Assembly (NCBI GenBank): GCA_963732845.1
Contig: CAVTBE010000016.1
Coordinates: 124,001-188,000, forward strand
DNA: 64,000 nt
Reading direction: 5' to 3'
DNA from: CAVSRC01 sp963732845
GTDB lineage: Bacteria; Pseudomonadota; Alphaproteobacteria; Rhizobiales; Kaistiaceae
In this document: positions 19,145 to 28,018 of the stretch, piece by piece
How positions within the stretch are numbered: the stretch's first letter is position 1
Layout: each line of letters opens with the position of its first letter
The notes under the pieces: model-generated
The model's input: only the letters and a program-made list of their open reading frames with translations
The model's database searches: none
What the model was told of the DNA's origin: nothing
Program-made: the position numbers and the translations under genes

Positions 19145-19950
19145 CAGACGGTCGTGATCCTGGCGCGTTCCGCCAGCGTTGTCGGGTTCATGGCGTGGAG
19201 CGCGTCGCACAGCTCGGCGGGCAGGTGGCCGGGACCGCGGCAGCGGCTGGCGGCTTCGCCACCGGCCGCCGCATAGACGGCAAGGGCCGCGGTGGTCGCC
19301 TCGAAGGGCGGCCGCACGGCAGCGAAGGCGGCGACACAGGCAGTGAGCGCGCAGCCGAGCGCGGTCGACAGCGGCATCAGCGCGTCACTGCCTTCCACGG
19401 CAATGACGGCGGCGCCATCGGTGACATAGTCGGTCTCGCCGGTCACCGCGACGATGGCGCCGGTGTTGTTGGCCAGCGCCCGCGCCGCCTCGATGGCAGC
19501 GTGGGAGCCGGCGGTCGAGTCGACGCCCCGTCCCCCGGCGCCCGCCGCGCCGGTAAGGCTCATGATCTCGCTGGCATTGCCGCGGATGATGGCCGGCCCC
19601 ATCCCCGCCAGTTCGACCGAGGTCCGCGTGCGATAGGGGGTGGCGCCGCAGCCGACCGGATCTAGCACCCAGGGCTTGCCGAGGTCGCTCGCGGTGGTGG
19701 CGGCGAGCTTCATGGCGGTCACCCAGGGCGGCGACAGGGTGCCGATATTGATCGCCAGCGCATTGGCGATCGCGACAAAATCCTCGACCTCCTCGCGCGC
19801 ATGGACCATGGCCGGCGAAGCGCCCAGCGCCAGCAGCGCATTGGCGGCGATGGTCATCGCCACATAGTTGGTGATGTTGTGGACGAGCGGTCGCTCGCGG
19901 CGCAGGTCGTCGAGCGCCGCTGCGGCCATGGGAATATCGATGGTGGTCAT
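19144..19950 (-). CDS. thiM: hydroxyethylthiazole kinase
   Basis: Phosphorylates 4-methyl-5-(2-hydroxyethyl)thiazole, salvaging the thiazole part of thiamine. The 268-residue ribokinase-like protein has PLVHNITNYVAM near the start, LDPVGCGATPYR, IRGNASEIMSL and GCALTACVAAFAA with the phosphate-binding and base residues. The start at 19950 has GGAG eleven bases upstream, and that site lies in a small hairpin behind the TPP riboswitch. Paired with thiE, this is a salvage unit rather than a de novo operon (no thiC, thiG or thiO here). Confidence 0.96.
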   Translation of the reverse strand: MTTIDIPMAAAALDDLRRERPLVHNITNYVAMTIAANALLALGASPAMVHAREEVEDFVAIANALAINIGTLSPPWVTAMKLAATTASDLGKPWVLDPVGCGATPYRTRTSVELAGMGPAIIRGNASEIMSLTGAAGAGGRGVDSTAGSHAAIEAARALANNTGAIVAVTGETDYVTDGAAVIAVEGSDALMPLSTALGCALTACVAAFAAVRPPFEATTAALAVYAAAGGEAASRCRGPGHLPAELCDALHAMNPTTLAERARITTV

Positions 19951-19961
19951 GGGTCAGCGTT

Positions 19962-19982
19962 CTCCAGGCCAAGAGTGCCTGG
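19962..19982 (-). promoter_or_regulatory. hairpin covering the thiM ribosome-binding site
   Basis: On the minus strand CCAGGC and GCCTGG (complement of 19977-19982 and 19964-19969) form a six-pair stem with a seven-base loop. Its 3' arm runs into the thiM Shine-Dalgarno GGAG (19962-19965). It is a candidate expression platform acting on translation. Confidence 0.5.
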
Positions 19983-20020
19983 CGGACGGCAAACGGGGCA
20001 TGGCTGGCTGGCGCATCCTC

Positions 20021-20100
20021 AAATCCCTCCGCCGGCATAATCCGGATCAGGTTCGACGGGTTGGCAAACGCCTCTCAGCCCGGATGGGCACCCCGTTGAG
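20021..20100 (-). ncRNA. TPP riboswitch (THI element)
   Basis: The minus strand carries the conserved THI-box parts in order: ACGGGGTGC, GGGCTGAGAGG, ACCCGTCGAACCTGATCCGG, then ATTATGCCGGCGGAGGGA. These match the pyrimidine-sensor CTGAGA and pyrophosphate-sensor ACCTGATC-GG regions. It lies 70 bp before thiM. With TPP bound it should lower thiM-thiE expression. Confidence 0.95.
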
Positions 20101-20183
20101 ACAGACGGACGCTAAGGATTTTTGCCAGGAGACGCAAGGTCTCCCGCCTCAGAGACTTGTGAACATCCGCAGAAATCAGCCGC

Positions 20184-21488
20184 TCAGCCGCCGAGAGCCG
20201 CCGGTCGCGGCCCGCCATAGGCCCAGTCGATGAGTTCGACGGTGTGGACGACGGGAAGGTCGCCGCCGCCGGCGATCTGGGTGATGCAGCCGATGTTGCC
20301 GGCGGCGACGACGGCCGCGCGGGTCATCTTGATATTCTTTATCTTGCGGTCGCGCAGGCGCGCCGAGATTTCCGGCTGAAGCATGTTGTAGGTGCCGGCC
20401 GAGCCGCAGCAGAGATGCCCCTCGGGCACATCGCGAACCTCGAAGCCGGCGCGGGCGAGCAGGACCTTGGGCGCTGCCGTCACCTGCTGGCCATGCTGCA
20501 GCGAGCAGGCGGCATGATAGGCGACGGTAAGCCCGCTGCCGTTCTCCGGCGTGCCGAGATCGAGGGTCTCGAGAAATTGGGAGACGTCCATGGCCAATGC
20601 CGAGACCCGCTTGGCCTTGTCGGCATAGGCGGGGTCGTTGCGCAGCATGAAGCCGTAGTCCTTCACCGTCGTGCCGCAGCCCGAGGTGGTGATGACGATG
20701 GCGTCGAGGCCGCCGGCCGCGATCTCCTTCGTCCAGGCATCGATGTTGCGCTTCGCCTGCTGGTGAGATGCTTCGGTGCGCCCCATGTGATGGGTGAGCG
20801 CGCCGCAGCAGCCTTCGTCCGCCGCCTGCACGACCTCGACGCCGTGACGGGTGAGCAGGCGGATGGCGGCCGTATTGATGCCGGGATCGAGCACCGACTG
20901 GGCGCAGCCGCGCAGCATCGCCACGCGCTTTTTGCGCGTGCCCGTCGCCGGGAAGATGCCGGGCCGGCTCGCCGGCAGCGGCGGCGGCAGCGTCTTCGGG
21001 GCGAGGCGCAGCATGGCCGCCAGACGGTTGCCACCGGGCAGCTGCGCCACCAGGCCGGCGAAGGGCCGCGCCAGCCGGGCGCCGCGCAAGGCAGCGCGGA
21101 AGCGCGCCGGATAGGGCAGCATGAAGGCGAGCAGCGTGCGGATGGCTCGGTCGGCAAAGGGACGACGGTAGGTCCTGTGGATATGGGCGCGGGCGTGATC
21201 GACCAGATGCATGTAGTCGACGCCCGAGGGACAGGTGGTCATGCAGGCGAGGCATGACAGGCAGCGGTCGACGTGGCGGACCACCTCGACATTGGCCGGC
21301 TTGCCGCCCTCCAGCATGTCCTTGATCAGGTAGATGCGGCCGCGCGGGCTGTCGAGCTCGTCGCCGAGGAGCAGATAGGTCGGGCAGGTCGCCGTGCAGA
21401 AGCCGCAATGGACGCAGGAACGGAGGATCTTCTCCGAATTGGCGACGTCGGGATCGGCAAGCTGGGCAAGGGTGAAGCTGGTCTGCAT
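20184..21488 (-). CDS. glcF: glycolate oxidase iron-sulfur subunit
   Basis: Passes electrons from the GlcD/GlcE flavin to the respiratory chain during glycolate oxidation. The 434-residue protein has two 4Fe-4S motifs (CVHCGFCTATCP near residue 25 and CLSCLACMTTCP near 75) and two CCG domains (CCGALTHHMG and CCGSAGTYN). The start at 21488 (MQTSFTLAQL) lies three bases after the glcE stop, so the two are translationally coupled. glcD is encoded about 2 kb upstream on the same strand, separated by a small membrane-protein gene and an inverted gene. Confidence 0.96.
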   Translation of the reverse strand: MQTSFTLAQLADPDVANSEKILRSCVHCGFCTATCPTYLLLGDELDSPRGRIYLIKDMLEGGKPANVEVVRHVDRCLSCLACMTTCPSGVDYMHLVDHARAHIHRTYRRPFADRAIRTLLAFMLPYPARFRAALRGARLARPFAGLVAQLPGGNRLAAMLRLAPKTLPPPLPASRPGIFPATGTRKKRVAMLRGCAQSVLDPGINTAAIRLLTRHGVEVVQAADEGCCGALTHHMGRTEASHQQAKRNIDAWTKEIAAGGLDAIVITTSGCGTTVKDYGFMLRNDPAYADKAKRVSALAMDVSQFLETLDLGTPENGSGLTVAYHAACSLQHGQQVTAAPKVLLARAGFEVRDVPEGHLCCGSAGTYNMLQPEISARLRDRKIKNIKMTRAAVVAAGNIGCITQIAGGGDLPVVHTVELIDWAYGGPRPAALGG

Positions 21489-21491
21489 GGC

Positions 21492-22679
21492 TCACACCCC
21501 CGGATAGATGCGGCCGGGATTGAGGATGCCGGCGGGATCGAAGCTCTCCTTGAGCTTGCGGGTGAGCGCCATCAGCGGTTCGGGCAGCGGCTGGAAGACA
21601 TCGACGGCGTTGCGCACGTCGTCGGGGGCGCGCACCAGCGTGGCATGGCCGCCAACCGCGGCGACCGCGGAGCGGATCGCCTCAGCGCCGACATCCGGCC
21701 CGTCACCACCGGCGATCCACACGAGGCCCCCACCCCAGTCGTAGAGGGCGCGGCAGGCGAAGGCGCGATGCAGCGTCTCGACCAGCGCGGGTGCCGCACC
21801 CGGCTTCACCGACAGGCGCCAGACCGGACCATCGGCCGGCGCCTCGAGCGCCTCGACATCGCGGATGGTGCGCCACAGCGCGGCCGACTGCCCGGCATCG
21901 AGCAGGGCAGCGCCGGCGAACGGCCCCGGCAGTGTCCGCATCCGTGTCGCGCGATCGGCGACCGAGGCGGCGAAGCCCTCCAGGCGGATGCAGGTGCGCC
22001 CCGGCCGCCGGCTGGTGAAGGGCATGTGGGCGGCGCCGGTGACCGAGAACGGCGTGCCGAGCGCCGCCGAGAGCGCGGCGATGGCGGCGGCATCGTCGAG
22101 GCCCTCGATCACCAGCGTCGCCTCGGTCTCGGGCGCCGGGAGCACCTTGAAGGTGACCTCAGAGAGTACGGCCAGCGTGCCGTAGGAGCCGGCGAGGAAC
22201 TTGACCAGATCGTAGCCGGTGACGTTCTTCATCACCCGCCCGCCGGACTTCACGATCTCGCCGCGGCCGTTGACGGCGCGCAGCCCGATGAGCCCGTCGC
22301 GGGCGGCGCCGGCAAGGATGCGGCGCGGGCCGGAAAGGTTGGCGGCGGCGACGGCGCCGATGGTGGGTTCGCCGGTGGAGCCGTAGAGGGCACGATGGTC
22401 GGGCGGCTCGAAGGTCAGGCGCTGGCCGTTTTCGGCAAGCAGCGCCTCGATCTCGGCAAGCGGCGTGCCGGCCCTGGCGGAAATGACCAGTTCGGTCGGC
22501 TCGTAGAGGGTGACACCGCGCAGTTCGGCCGTGGACAGCGCCGCGGCGGCCTGCACCGGGCGGCCGAGGCCGGAGCGCGTGCCGCCACCCGCGATCGCCA
22601 GCGGCGTCTGCCGGCCGGCGGCTACGGCGACGATGTCGGCAATCTCGCTCTCGTCAATCGGAGTTAAGGGTTCACTCAC
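21492..22679 (-). CDS. glcE: glycolate oxidase FAD-binding subunit
   Basis: The second, shorter FAD-binding_4 subunit of glycolate oxidase, 395 residues. It has IAGGGTRSGLG at the FAD pyrophosphate site, GEPTIGAVAAANLSGPRRI, GGRVMKNVTGYDLVKFLAGSYGTL and the C-terminal FDPAGILNPGRIYPG. A GTG start at 22679 (VSEPLTPIDESE) gives the family N-terminus; the frame further upstream to 22748 is unconserved. It directly precedes glcF. Confidence 0.95.
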   Translation of the reverse strand: MSEPLTPIDESEIADIVAVAAGRQTPLAIAGGGTRSGLGRPVQAAAALSTAELRGVTLYEPTELVISARAGTPLAEIEALLAENGQRLTFEPPDHRALYGSTGEPTIGAVAAANLSGPRRILAGAARDGLIGLRAVNGRGEIVKSGGRVMKNVTGYDLVKFLAGSYGTLAVLSEVTFKVLPAPETEATLVIEGLDDAAAIAALSAALGTPFSVTGAAHMPFTSRRPGRTCIRLEGFAASVADRATRMRTLPGPFAGAALLDAGQSAALWRTIRDVEALEAPADGPVWRLSVKPGAAPALVETLHRAFACRALYDWGGGLVWIAGGDGPDVGAEAIRSAVAAVGGHATLVRAPDDVRNAVDVFQPLPEPLMALTRKLKESFDPAGILNPGRIYPGV

Positions 22680-22787
22680 GCCCCGACAGTCCCTCCACCG
22701 GTACCGCTTTCGGCACGGGAGCTTTCGCTCTCTGCGGCCGCTAAGCAATAGCCGCCGGAGGAAGCCGAGGAAAGGCTGGCATTGGCG

Positions 22788-22952
22788 TCAGGCGAGAAGC
22801 GTCGCCGCCCAGGTGCCGATGAGATAGGGCCAGATGACGATGGCGAAGACGCCCTGCCAGAAGCCGAGCTTGAGGAAGCCGATGGTGAAAAGCCAGCCGG
22901 CGGCCCAGATCAGGCCGAAGCACGAGTGCTGTTCGATACGGATCTTGTCCAT
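22788..22952 (-). CDS. small inner-membrane protein of 54 residues
   Basis: A short frame read directly from the minus strand: MDKIRIEQHSCFGLIWAAGW followed by two hydrophobic stretches (LFTIGFLKLGFW and GVFAIVIWPYLIGTWAATLL). Two closely spaced membrane helices are likely. It stands between glcD and glcE on their strand, 108 bp before glcE, so it may be co-transcribed with glcE and glcF. No strong Shine-Dalgarno is visible. I do not recognise the family, but similar tiny hydrophobic proteins occur beside respiratory dehydrogenases. A role with glycolate oxidase is inference. Confidence 0.65.
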   Translation of the reverse strand: MDKIRIEQHSCFGLIWAAGWLFTIGFLKLGFWQGVFAIVIWPYLIGTWAATLLA

Positions 22953-23091
22953 GCTGTCAGCATTCCGGGTCTGCTGACCGCTGCCTTGATGCGGCTCAAA
23001 TCTGGGACGCTTCCACCTCCTGCCACAAGGCTGTCAGGAGGGCCACGCTAGGGTGCCCGCGAATCAGGCCGATAGAGCGGAGGACGAGACG

Positions 23092-23460
23092 GTGATCATC
23101 AAGGGAAGCTGCCACTGCAAGGCGACGCAATTCGAGGTGAGCGCGGCGCCGGAAAGCGTCACCGCCTGCACCTGCTCGTTCTGCTCCAAGCGCGGGGCGC
23201 TGTGGGCCTACTACACGCCGAAGGACTTCCGGCTGACGACGGCGCGCGACCGCGTCGCCACCTATCAGTGGGGCACTTATACGAACCAGCATCACTACTG
23301 CCCGATCTGCGGCTGCGGCACTTATTCGGAATCGCCCGACTGGTCGACCGGCAAGCCGGACTTCGACAATCCCAGGATCGGCGTCAACGCCCGTCTGTTC
23401 GACGATTTCGATCTCGCTTCGGTCGAGCACAAGGAGATCGACGGGAAGAATCTGTGGTGA
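23092..23460 (+). CDS. GFA/CENP-V family zinc protein
   Basis: A 122-residue member of the glutathione-dependent formaldehyde-activating (GFA, Mss4-like) family. The zinc motifs are CHCKATQFEV, CTCSFCSKRGALW and YCPICGCGTYSES. Members bind zinc and sometimes S-hydroxymethylglutathione, but most, including this one, have no proven activity. A GTG start at 23092 follows GGAGG with eight-base spacing; an upstream start at 23053 lacks this. It lies on the plus strand inside the glc gene group, which otherwise runs on the minus strand. Confidence 0.88.
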   Translation: MIIKGSCHCKATQFEVSAAPESVTACTCSFCSKRGALWAYYTPKDFRLTTARDRVATYQWGTYTNQHHYCPICGCGTYSESPDWSTGKPDFDNPRIGVNARLFDDFDLASVEHKEIDGKNLW

Positions 23461-23498
23461 GGTGTGCGCGTCTGCCGCGCCTCGAACCATGAGGCCCG

Positions 23499-23535
23499 AT
23501 CCTTCGAGGCTCGCCTGCGGCGGGCTCCTCAGGAT
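23499..23535. repeat. REP-like palindrome between convergent genes
   Basis: ATCCTTCGAGGCTCGCC and its imperfect complement GGCGGGCTCCTCAGGAT face each other around a short TGC centre. This is the type of 'ATCCTTCGAGGCTC' element scattered in intergenic regions of many Hyphomicrobiales genomes. It sits between the 3' ends of the GFA gene and glcD and may act as a bidirectional terminator. Confidence 0.7.
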
Positions 23536-23564
23536 GATGAGGACGCGGGATGGGGCGGCCGCGC

Positions 23565-25016
23565 CTAAGCCGCCGGCTTTACGCGCTCGGGCCGGCCGTC
23601 GAGCGGGAAGACCTTGGCCGGATTGAGCAGCCAGCCCGGATCGAAGACGCTCTTCACCCGCATCTGCTGGGCAAGGTCCACGGCCGAGAACTGCACCGTC
23701 ATCAGGTCGCGCTTCTCGATGCCGACGCCGTGCTCGCCGGTCAGGCAGCCGCCGACCTCGACGCAGAGTTTCAGCACGTCGGCGCCGGCAGCTTCCGCCT
23801 TCTCTATGTCGCCCGGCTTGTTGGCATCGTAGAGGATCAGCGGGTGCAGGTTGCCGTCGCCGGCGTGGAAGATGTTGGTGACGGCGAGCCCGTAGCCGGC
23901 GCAGATCTCGCCGACGCGGGTGAGAACCTCGGGCAGGCGTCCGGTCGGGATGACGCCGTCCATGCACAGATAATCGGCGATCTGGCCCATGGCGCCGAAG
24001 GCGGCCTTGCGTCCCTTCCAGATGGCGGCGCTCTCGGCCTCCGACTGCGACACGCGCACGACCTCAGGGCTGAAGGCTTCGGCGACCGTCTTGATGCGGG
24101 CGATCAGGTCGGCGATTTCGGCCTCCGAGCCCTCGACCTCGATGATGAGCAGCGCTTCGACATCGAGCGGATAGCCGGCATGGGCGAAGTTCTCGCAGGC
24201 CTTGATCGCCGGCCCGTCCATATATTCGATCGCCACCGGAACGATGCCTGAGGCGATGATGGCGGCAACGCAGCCGCCGGCGGCCTCGGCACTGGCAAAG
24301 CCCATCAGCATCGGCCGGGCGCCTTCGGCCGCGCGCAGGATGCGCACGGTCACCTCGGTGACGACGCCGAGCTGGCCCTCGGAGCCGACGACAAGGCCGA
24401 GCAGGTCGTAGCCCGGCGCATCGAGATGGGCGCCGCCGATGTCGACCACCGTGCCGTCGATCAGCACCATCTTCAGCCCAAGCACATTGTTGGTGGTGAC
24501 GCCGTATTTGAGGCAGTGGGCGCCGCCGGAATTCATGGCGACGTTGCCGGCGATGGTGCAGGCAAGCTGGCTCGACGGGTCGGGGGCGTAGAAGAAGCCC
24601 TTGTGGGCGACGGCGTTGGAGATGTTGATGTTGGTGACGCCGGCTTCCACGGTCGCCACGCGGTTGTCGTAGTCGATGGAAAGGATGCGGTTCATGCGTG
24701 CCAGGCCGAGGACGACCGCATCGCGTGAGGGCAGCGCGCCGCCGGACAGCGAGGTGCCGGCGCCGCGGGCGACCACCTTGACGCCCTCCCGGCCGAGATA
24801 TTTCAGCACCGCCGAGACCTGGCTGGTGGAGGCCGGCAGGACGACGGCGAGCGGCACCGCGCGATAGGCGGTGAACGCGTCGGTCTCGTAGGCGCGGCGC
24901 TCGTCCTCTTCGGCGATGACCGCGTCGGTGCCGACGATGGCCACAAGTCCGGCGACGATGGTCTCACGGCGGGCGATCGTCCGCGCGTCGATGTCGGGCA
25001 TGGCGATGGCGGTCAT
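23565..25016 (-). CDS. glcD: glycolate oxidase FAD subunit (GlcD; D-lactate dehydrogenase-like)
   Basis: The main flavoprotein of glycolate oxidase, oxidising glycolate (or D-lactate) to glyoxylate. The 483-residue protein has the FAD-binding_4 site VVARGAGTSLSGGALP, MNSGGAHCLKYGVTTNN, GSEGQLGVVTEVTVRIL, and the FAD-oxidase C domain with NIFHAGDGNLHPLI and LTGEHGVGIEK. The start at 25016 has GGAGG six bases upstream. It is divergent from lutABC with 139 bp between. It is read in the same direction as glcE and glcF but separated from them by about 900 bp. Confidence 0.95.
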   Translation of the reverse strand: MTAIAMPDIDARTIARRETIVAGLVAIVGTDAVIAEEDERRAYETDAFTAYRAVPLAVVLPASTSQVSAVLKYLGREGVKVVARGAGTSLSGGALPSRDAVVLGLARMNRILSIDYDNRVATVEAGVTNINISNAVAHKGFFYAPDPSSQLACTIAGNVAMNSGGAHCLKYGVTTNNVLGLKMVLIDGTVVDIGGAHLDAPGYDLLGLVVGSEGQLGVVTEVTVRILRAAEGARPMLMGFASAEAAGGCVAAIIASGIVPVAIEYMDGPAIKACENFAHAGYPLDVEALLIIEVEGSEAEIADLIARIKTVAEAFSPEVVRVSQSEAESAAIWKGRKAAFGAMGQIADYLCMDGVIPTGRLPEVLTRVGEICAGYGLAVTNIFHAGDGNLHPLILYDANKPGDIEKAEAAGADVLKLCVEVGGCLTGEHGVGIEKRDLMTVQFSAVDLAQQMRVKSVFDPGWLLNPAKVFPLDGRPERVKPAA

Positions 25017-25155
25017 TGTCGTCCTCCCCTTGGGGCAACGAGCATAGCGCAAGGCGCACCCGCCCGGCAAAGCGACAGCATGCGTCAGTGTTGCTGGACC
25101 CTGCCTCCGCCTGCTATCGAACTGGCTCGCGGCTCCAGCGCGCCAAGGAACGAGA

Positions 25156-25932
25156 ATGCCGGAAACACAAGGCAAACCGCGGGTCGGCCTCTTCGTTACC
25201 TGCCTCGTCGACCTGTTTCGTCCGACCGTCGGCTTCGCCGCGGTGAAGCTGCTGGAGGCGGCCGGCTGCACGGTCGAGGTGCCGACGGCGCAGACCTGCT
25301 GCGGCCAGCCGGCCTACAATTCCGGCGACCGCAAGGATACCCGCGCCATCGCCGAGCAGGTGATCGCCGCCTTCGCGGCGTACGACTATGTGGTAGCGCC
25401 CTCCGGCTCCTGTGCCGGCATGCTCAAGGTCCACTATCCGACGCTGTTTGCCGGCGACGCCGCCTGGGAGCCGCGCGTGCAGGCCTTCTCGGCAAAGGTG
25501 TTCGAGCTGACCAGCTTCCTGGTCGACGTGCGCGGCATGACACAAGTCGATGCGACCTTTGACGCCACGGTGACCTATCACGATTCCTGCGCCGGCCTGC
25601 GCGAGCTCGGCGTGCGCGAGCAACCGCGCAAGCTGCTCGCCTCGGTCGCCGGGCTGACCATGAAGACTCTCGGGGAGGCCGATGCCTGCTGCGGCTTCGG
25701 CGGCACCTTCTGCGTGAAATATCCCGACATCTCCAACGGCATCGTCGAGAAGAAGGCCGAGCGAATCGTCGAGACCGGCGCCGGCACGCTGCTTGCCGGC
25801 GATCTCGGCTGTCTGATGAACATGGCCGGCAAGCTTCAGCGGCAGGGACAGCCGGTCGCCGCCCGTCACGTCGCCGAGGTGCTCGCCGGCATGACCGACG
25901 AAGTTCCCCCGATCGGCGAGGCGCAGGGCTGA
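25156..25932 (+). CDS. lutA: lactate utilisation protein A (iron-sulfur/CCG subunit)
   Basis: A component of the LutABC (YkgEFG) complex that oxidises L-lactate to pyruvate in the cytoplasm. The 258-residue protein has two CCG domains: TCCGQPAYNSGDR with SGSCAGMLKVHYP, and the C-terminal CCGFGGTFCVKYPDIS. AAGGAACGAGA precedes the ATG at 25156. Its stop overlaps the lutB start by one base. A GlcF-like single-chain role is unlikely given the full lutABC order. Confidence 0.94.
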   Translation: MPETQGKPRVGLFVTCLVDLFRPTVGFAAVKLLEAAGCTVEVPTAQTCCGQPAYNSGDRKDTRAIAEQVIAAFAAYDYVVAPSGSCAGMLKVHYPTLFAGDAAWEPRVQAFSAKVFELTSFLVDVRGMTQVDATFDATVTYHDSCAGLRELGVREQPRKLLASVAGLTMKTLGEADACCGFGGTFCVKYPDISNGIVEKKAERIVETGAGTLLAGDLGCLMNMAGKLQRQGQPVAARHVAEVLAGMTDEVPPIGEAQG

Positions 25933-27353
25933 TGCACGCCACCTCCCCCGCCTTCAAGCAGAACGCACGGGCCGCGCTCGACGACCCCCAGCTGCAGAAG
26001 ACGCTCGGCCTGGTGCGCGGCAACTTCGTCAACAAGCGCCAGGATTCGGTCAACGCGCTGCCCGAATTCGAGGCGCTGCGCGAGAGCGCCCGGGACATCA
26101 AGAACCACACGCTGGCCCATCTTGACCTCTACCTCGAAGCCTTTGAGGAGAAGGTCATCGAATCCGGCGGCGTGGTGCATTACGCCGAGACAGCCGCAGA
26201 TGCCCGCGACATCGTCTTGCGCATCTGCCAGACGGCCGGTGCCAGGACGGTCACCAAGGGCAAGTCGATGATCGCCGAAGAGGTCGCCCTCAACGATCAC
26301 CTCGAAGCCAACGGCATCCAGCCGGTGGAGACCGACCTCGGCGAATACATCATCCAGATCCGCCACGAACCGCCGAGCCACATCATCGCGCCGGCGGTGC
26401 ACCTGACCAAGGCGCAGGTCGAAGCCGACTTCCGCCGGGTGCATACCGACCTGCCGGCCGACCGCGACCTTTCCGAGCCGACGGCGCTGCTGGCCGAAGC
26501 GCGCGGCATCCTGCGCCGGCGCTTTCTCGCTGCTGATGTCGGCATCACCGGTGCGAACTTCCTGGTCGCCGAGACCGGCACCGCGGTGATCGTCACCAAT
26601 GAAGGCAATGGCGACCTCACGCAGACCCTGCCGCGGGTGCACATCGTGCTCACCTCGCTGGAGAAGATCACGCCGACGCTCGCCGATGTCAGCCAGATTC
26701 TGCGCCTGCTCTCCCGTTCGGCCACCGGCCAGGACATGTCGGTCTACACCACCTTCTCGACCGGCCCGCGGCGCCCGGGCGACCCCGACGGCCCGGAGGA
26801 ATTCCACGTCGTCATCCTCGACAATGGCCGCTCGGCGATGCTCGGCACCCAGTTCCAGGACATGCTGCGCTGCATCCGCTGTGGCGCCTGCATCAACCAC
26901 TGCCCGGTCTATCAGGAGATCGGCGGCCACGCCTATGGCTGGGTCTATCCGGGGCCGATGGGCGCGGTGCTGACGCCCACCCTCATCGGCATCGACCAGG
27001 CCGGCCACCTGCCTAACGCCTCGACCTTCTGCGGGCGCTGCGAAAGCGTCTGCCCGATGATGATCCCGCTGCCCAACATGATGCGCCATTGGCGCGAGCG
27101 CGAGTTCGAGCGCCACCTGTCGCCGGCAACCTGGCGCTGGGGCCTCGGCGCGTGGGCATGGTTCGCGCGCCGGCCGCGCCTCTACCAGTTCGGCACGAAA
27201 CTGGCGATGCGGGTGCTCGGCAATCTCGGGGCGCGGCGCGGCCGCTTCAGGAAGCTGCCGCTTGCCGGCGGCTGGACCAAATATCGCGACCTGCCGGCCC
27301 CGCAAGGGCAGACCTTTCAGGAGATGTGGGCCGAGCGGAGGAAGGGCAGTTGA
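25932..27353 (+). CDS. lutB: lactate utilisation protein B (iron-sulfur subunit)
   Basis: The largest LutABC subunit, 473 residues, with an LUD domain in the first two thirds (TKGKSMIAEEVALNDHLE, GANFLVAETGTAVIVTNEGNGD) and two 4Fe-4S clusters (CIRCGACINHCPVYQ and CGRCESVCPMMIP) near residues 315-380, then a C-terminal LutB extension (FQEMWAERRKG). It starts at 25932, one base inside the lutA stop, and is followed by lutC with a four-base overlap, so all three are coupled. Confidence 0.95.
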   Translation: MHATSPAFKQNARAALDDPQLQKTLGLVRGNFVNKRQDSVNALPEFEALRESARDIKNHTLAHLDLYLEAFEEKVIESGGVVHYAETAADARDIVLRICQTAGARTVTKGKSMIAEEVALNDHLEANGIQPVETDLGEYIIQIRHEPPSHIIAPAVHLTKAQVEADFRRVHTDLPADRDLSEPTALLAEARGILRRRFLAADVGITGANFLVAETGTAVIVTNEGNGDLTQTLPRVHIVLTSLEKITPTLADVSQILRLLSRSATGQDMSVYTTFSTGPRRPGDPDGPEEFHVVILDNGRSAMLGTQFQDMLRCIRCGACINHCPVYQEIGGHAYGWVYPGPMGAVLTPTLIGIDQAGHLPNASTFCGRCESVCPMMIPLPNMMRHWREREFERHLSPATWRWGLGAWAWFARRPRLYQFGTKLAMRVLGNLGARRGRFRKLPLAGGWTKYRDLPAPQGQTFQEMWAERRKGS

Positions 27354-28018
27354 GCGCGCGCGAAGCCGTCTTCGGCAAGATCCGCCGCTCGCTCGGCGTC
27401 AGCGGCGCGGAGCCTGCCCGCAACGCGACGGTCGACAACCGCCTGCGCACGCGGCCGCGCGGCATCATACCGGCGCGCGGGCAACTGCCCGACGAAGAAA
27501 GGCTGGCGCTGTTCGTGCGGATGGCCGAATCCTACGCGGCCACCGTGGCGCGCGTCGCCGGGAGCGCCGAGGTGCCGGCGGCGGTCGCCGAATTCCTGCG
27601 CCAGGGCAACCTGCCGGCGACGGTGCGCATGGGCGACGACCGGCGGCTGGCCGCCATGCCGTGGACGAGCACGCAGATCGAGATGACGCGCGGCCCCTCG
27701 GACGGCAGCGACGCGATCTCGGTCGGCCATGCCTTCGCCGCCATCGCCGAATCCGGAACGCTGGTCATGACCTCCGGCGTGGACAATCCGACGACGCTCA
27801 ACTTCCTGCCGGAGACGGCCGTCGTCGTCCTCGACGCGGCCGATGTCGCCGGCGACTACGAGACGGTGTGGAACCGCCTGCAACCGCCAGGCGGCGAGGG
27901 TCTGCTGCCGCGGACGGTCAATTTCATCACCGGCCCGTCGCGCTCCGCCGACATCGAGCAGACGCTGCTGCTCGGCGCCCATGGGCCACGCGCCCTGCAC
28001 ATCATCGTGGTGGGCTAG
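27350..28018 (+). CDS. lutC: lactate utilisation protein C
   Basis: The small LUD-domain subunit of LutABC, 222 residues. Family blocks are MTRGPSDGSDAISVGHAFAA, AESGTLVMTSG, PTTLNFLPETAVVVL and the C-terminal GPSRSADIEQTLLLGAHGPR. I chose a TTG start at 27350 because GGAGG stands eight bases before it and the codon overlaps the lutB stop; the frame upstream is inside lutB. Its TAG stop (28016-28018) overlaps the TAG of the convergent permease gene in a shared CTAG. Confidence 0.93.
   Translation: MSAREAVFGKIRRSLGVSGAEPARNATVDNRLRTRPRGIIPARGQLPDEERLALFVRMAESYAATVARVAGSAEVPAAVAEFLRQGNLPATVRMGDDRRLAAMPWTSTQIEMTRGPSDGSDAISVGHAFAAIAESGTLVMTSGVDNPTTLNFLPETAVVVLDAADVAGDYETVWNRLQPPGGEGLLPRTVNFITGPSRSADIEQTLLLGAHGPRALHIIVVG

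Noticed and set aside
25156..28018. A second glycolate oxidase operon
   Set aside because: The gene order and LUD domains in two of the three proteins identify LutABC; no FAD-binding_4 subunit is present.
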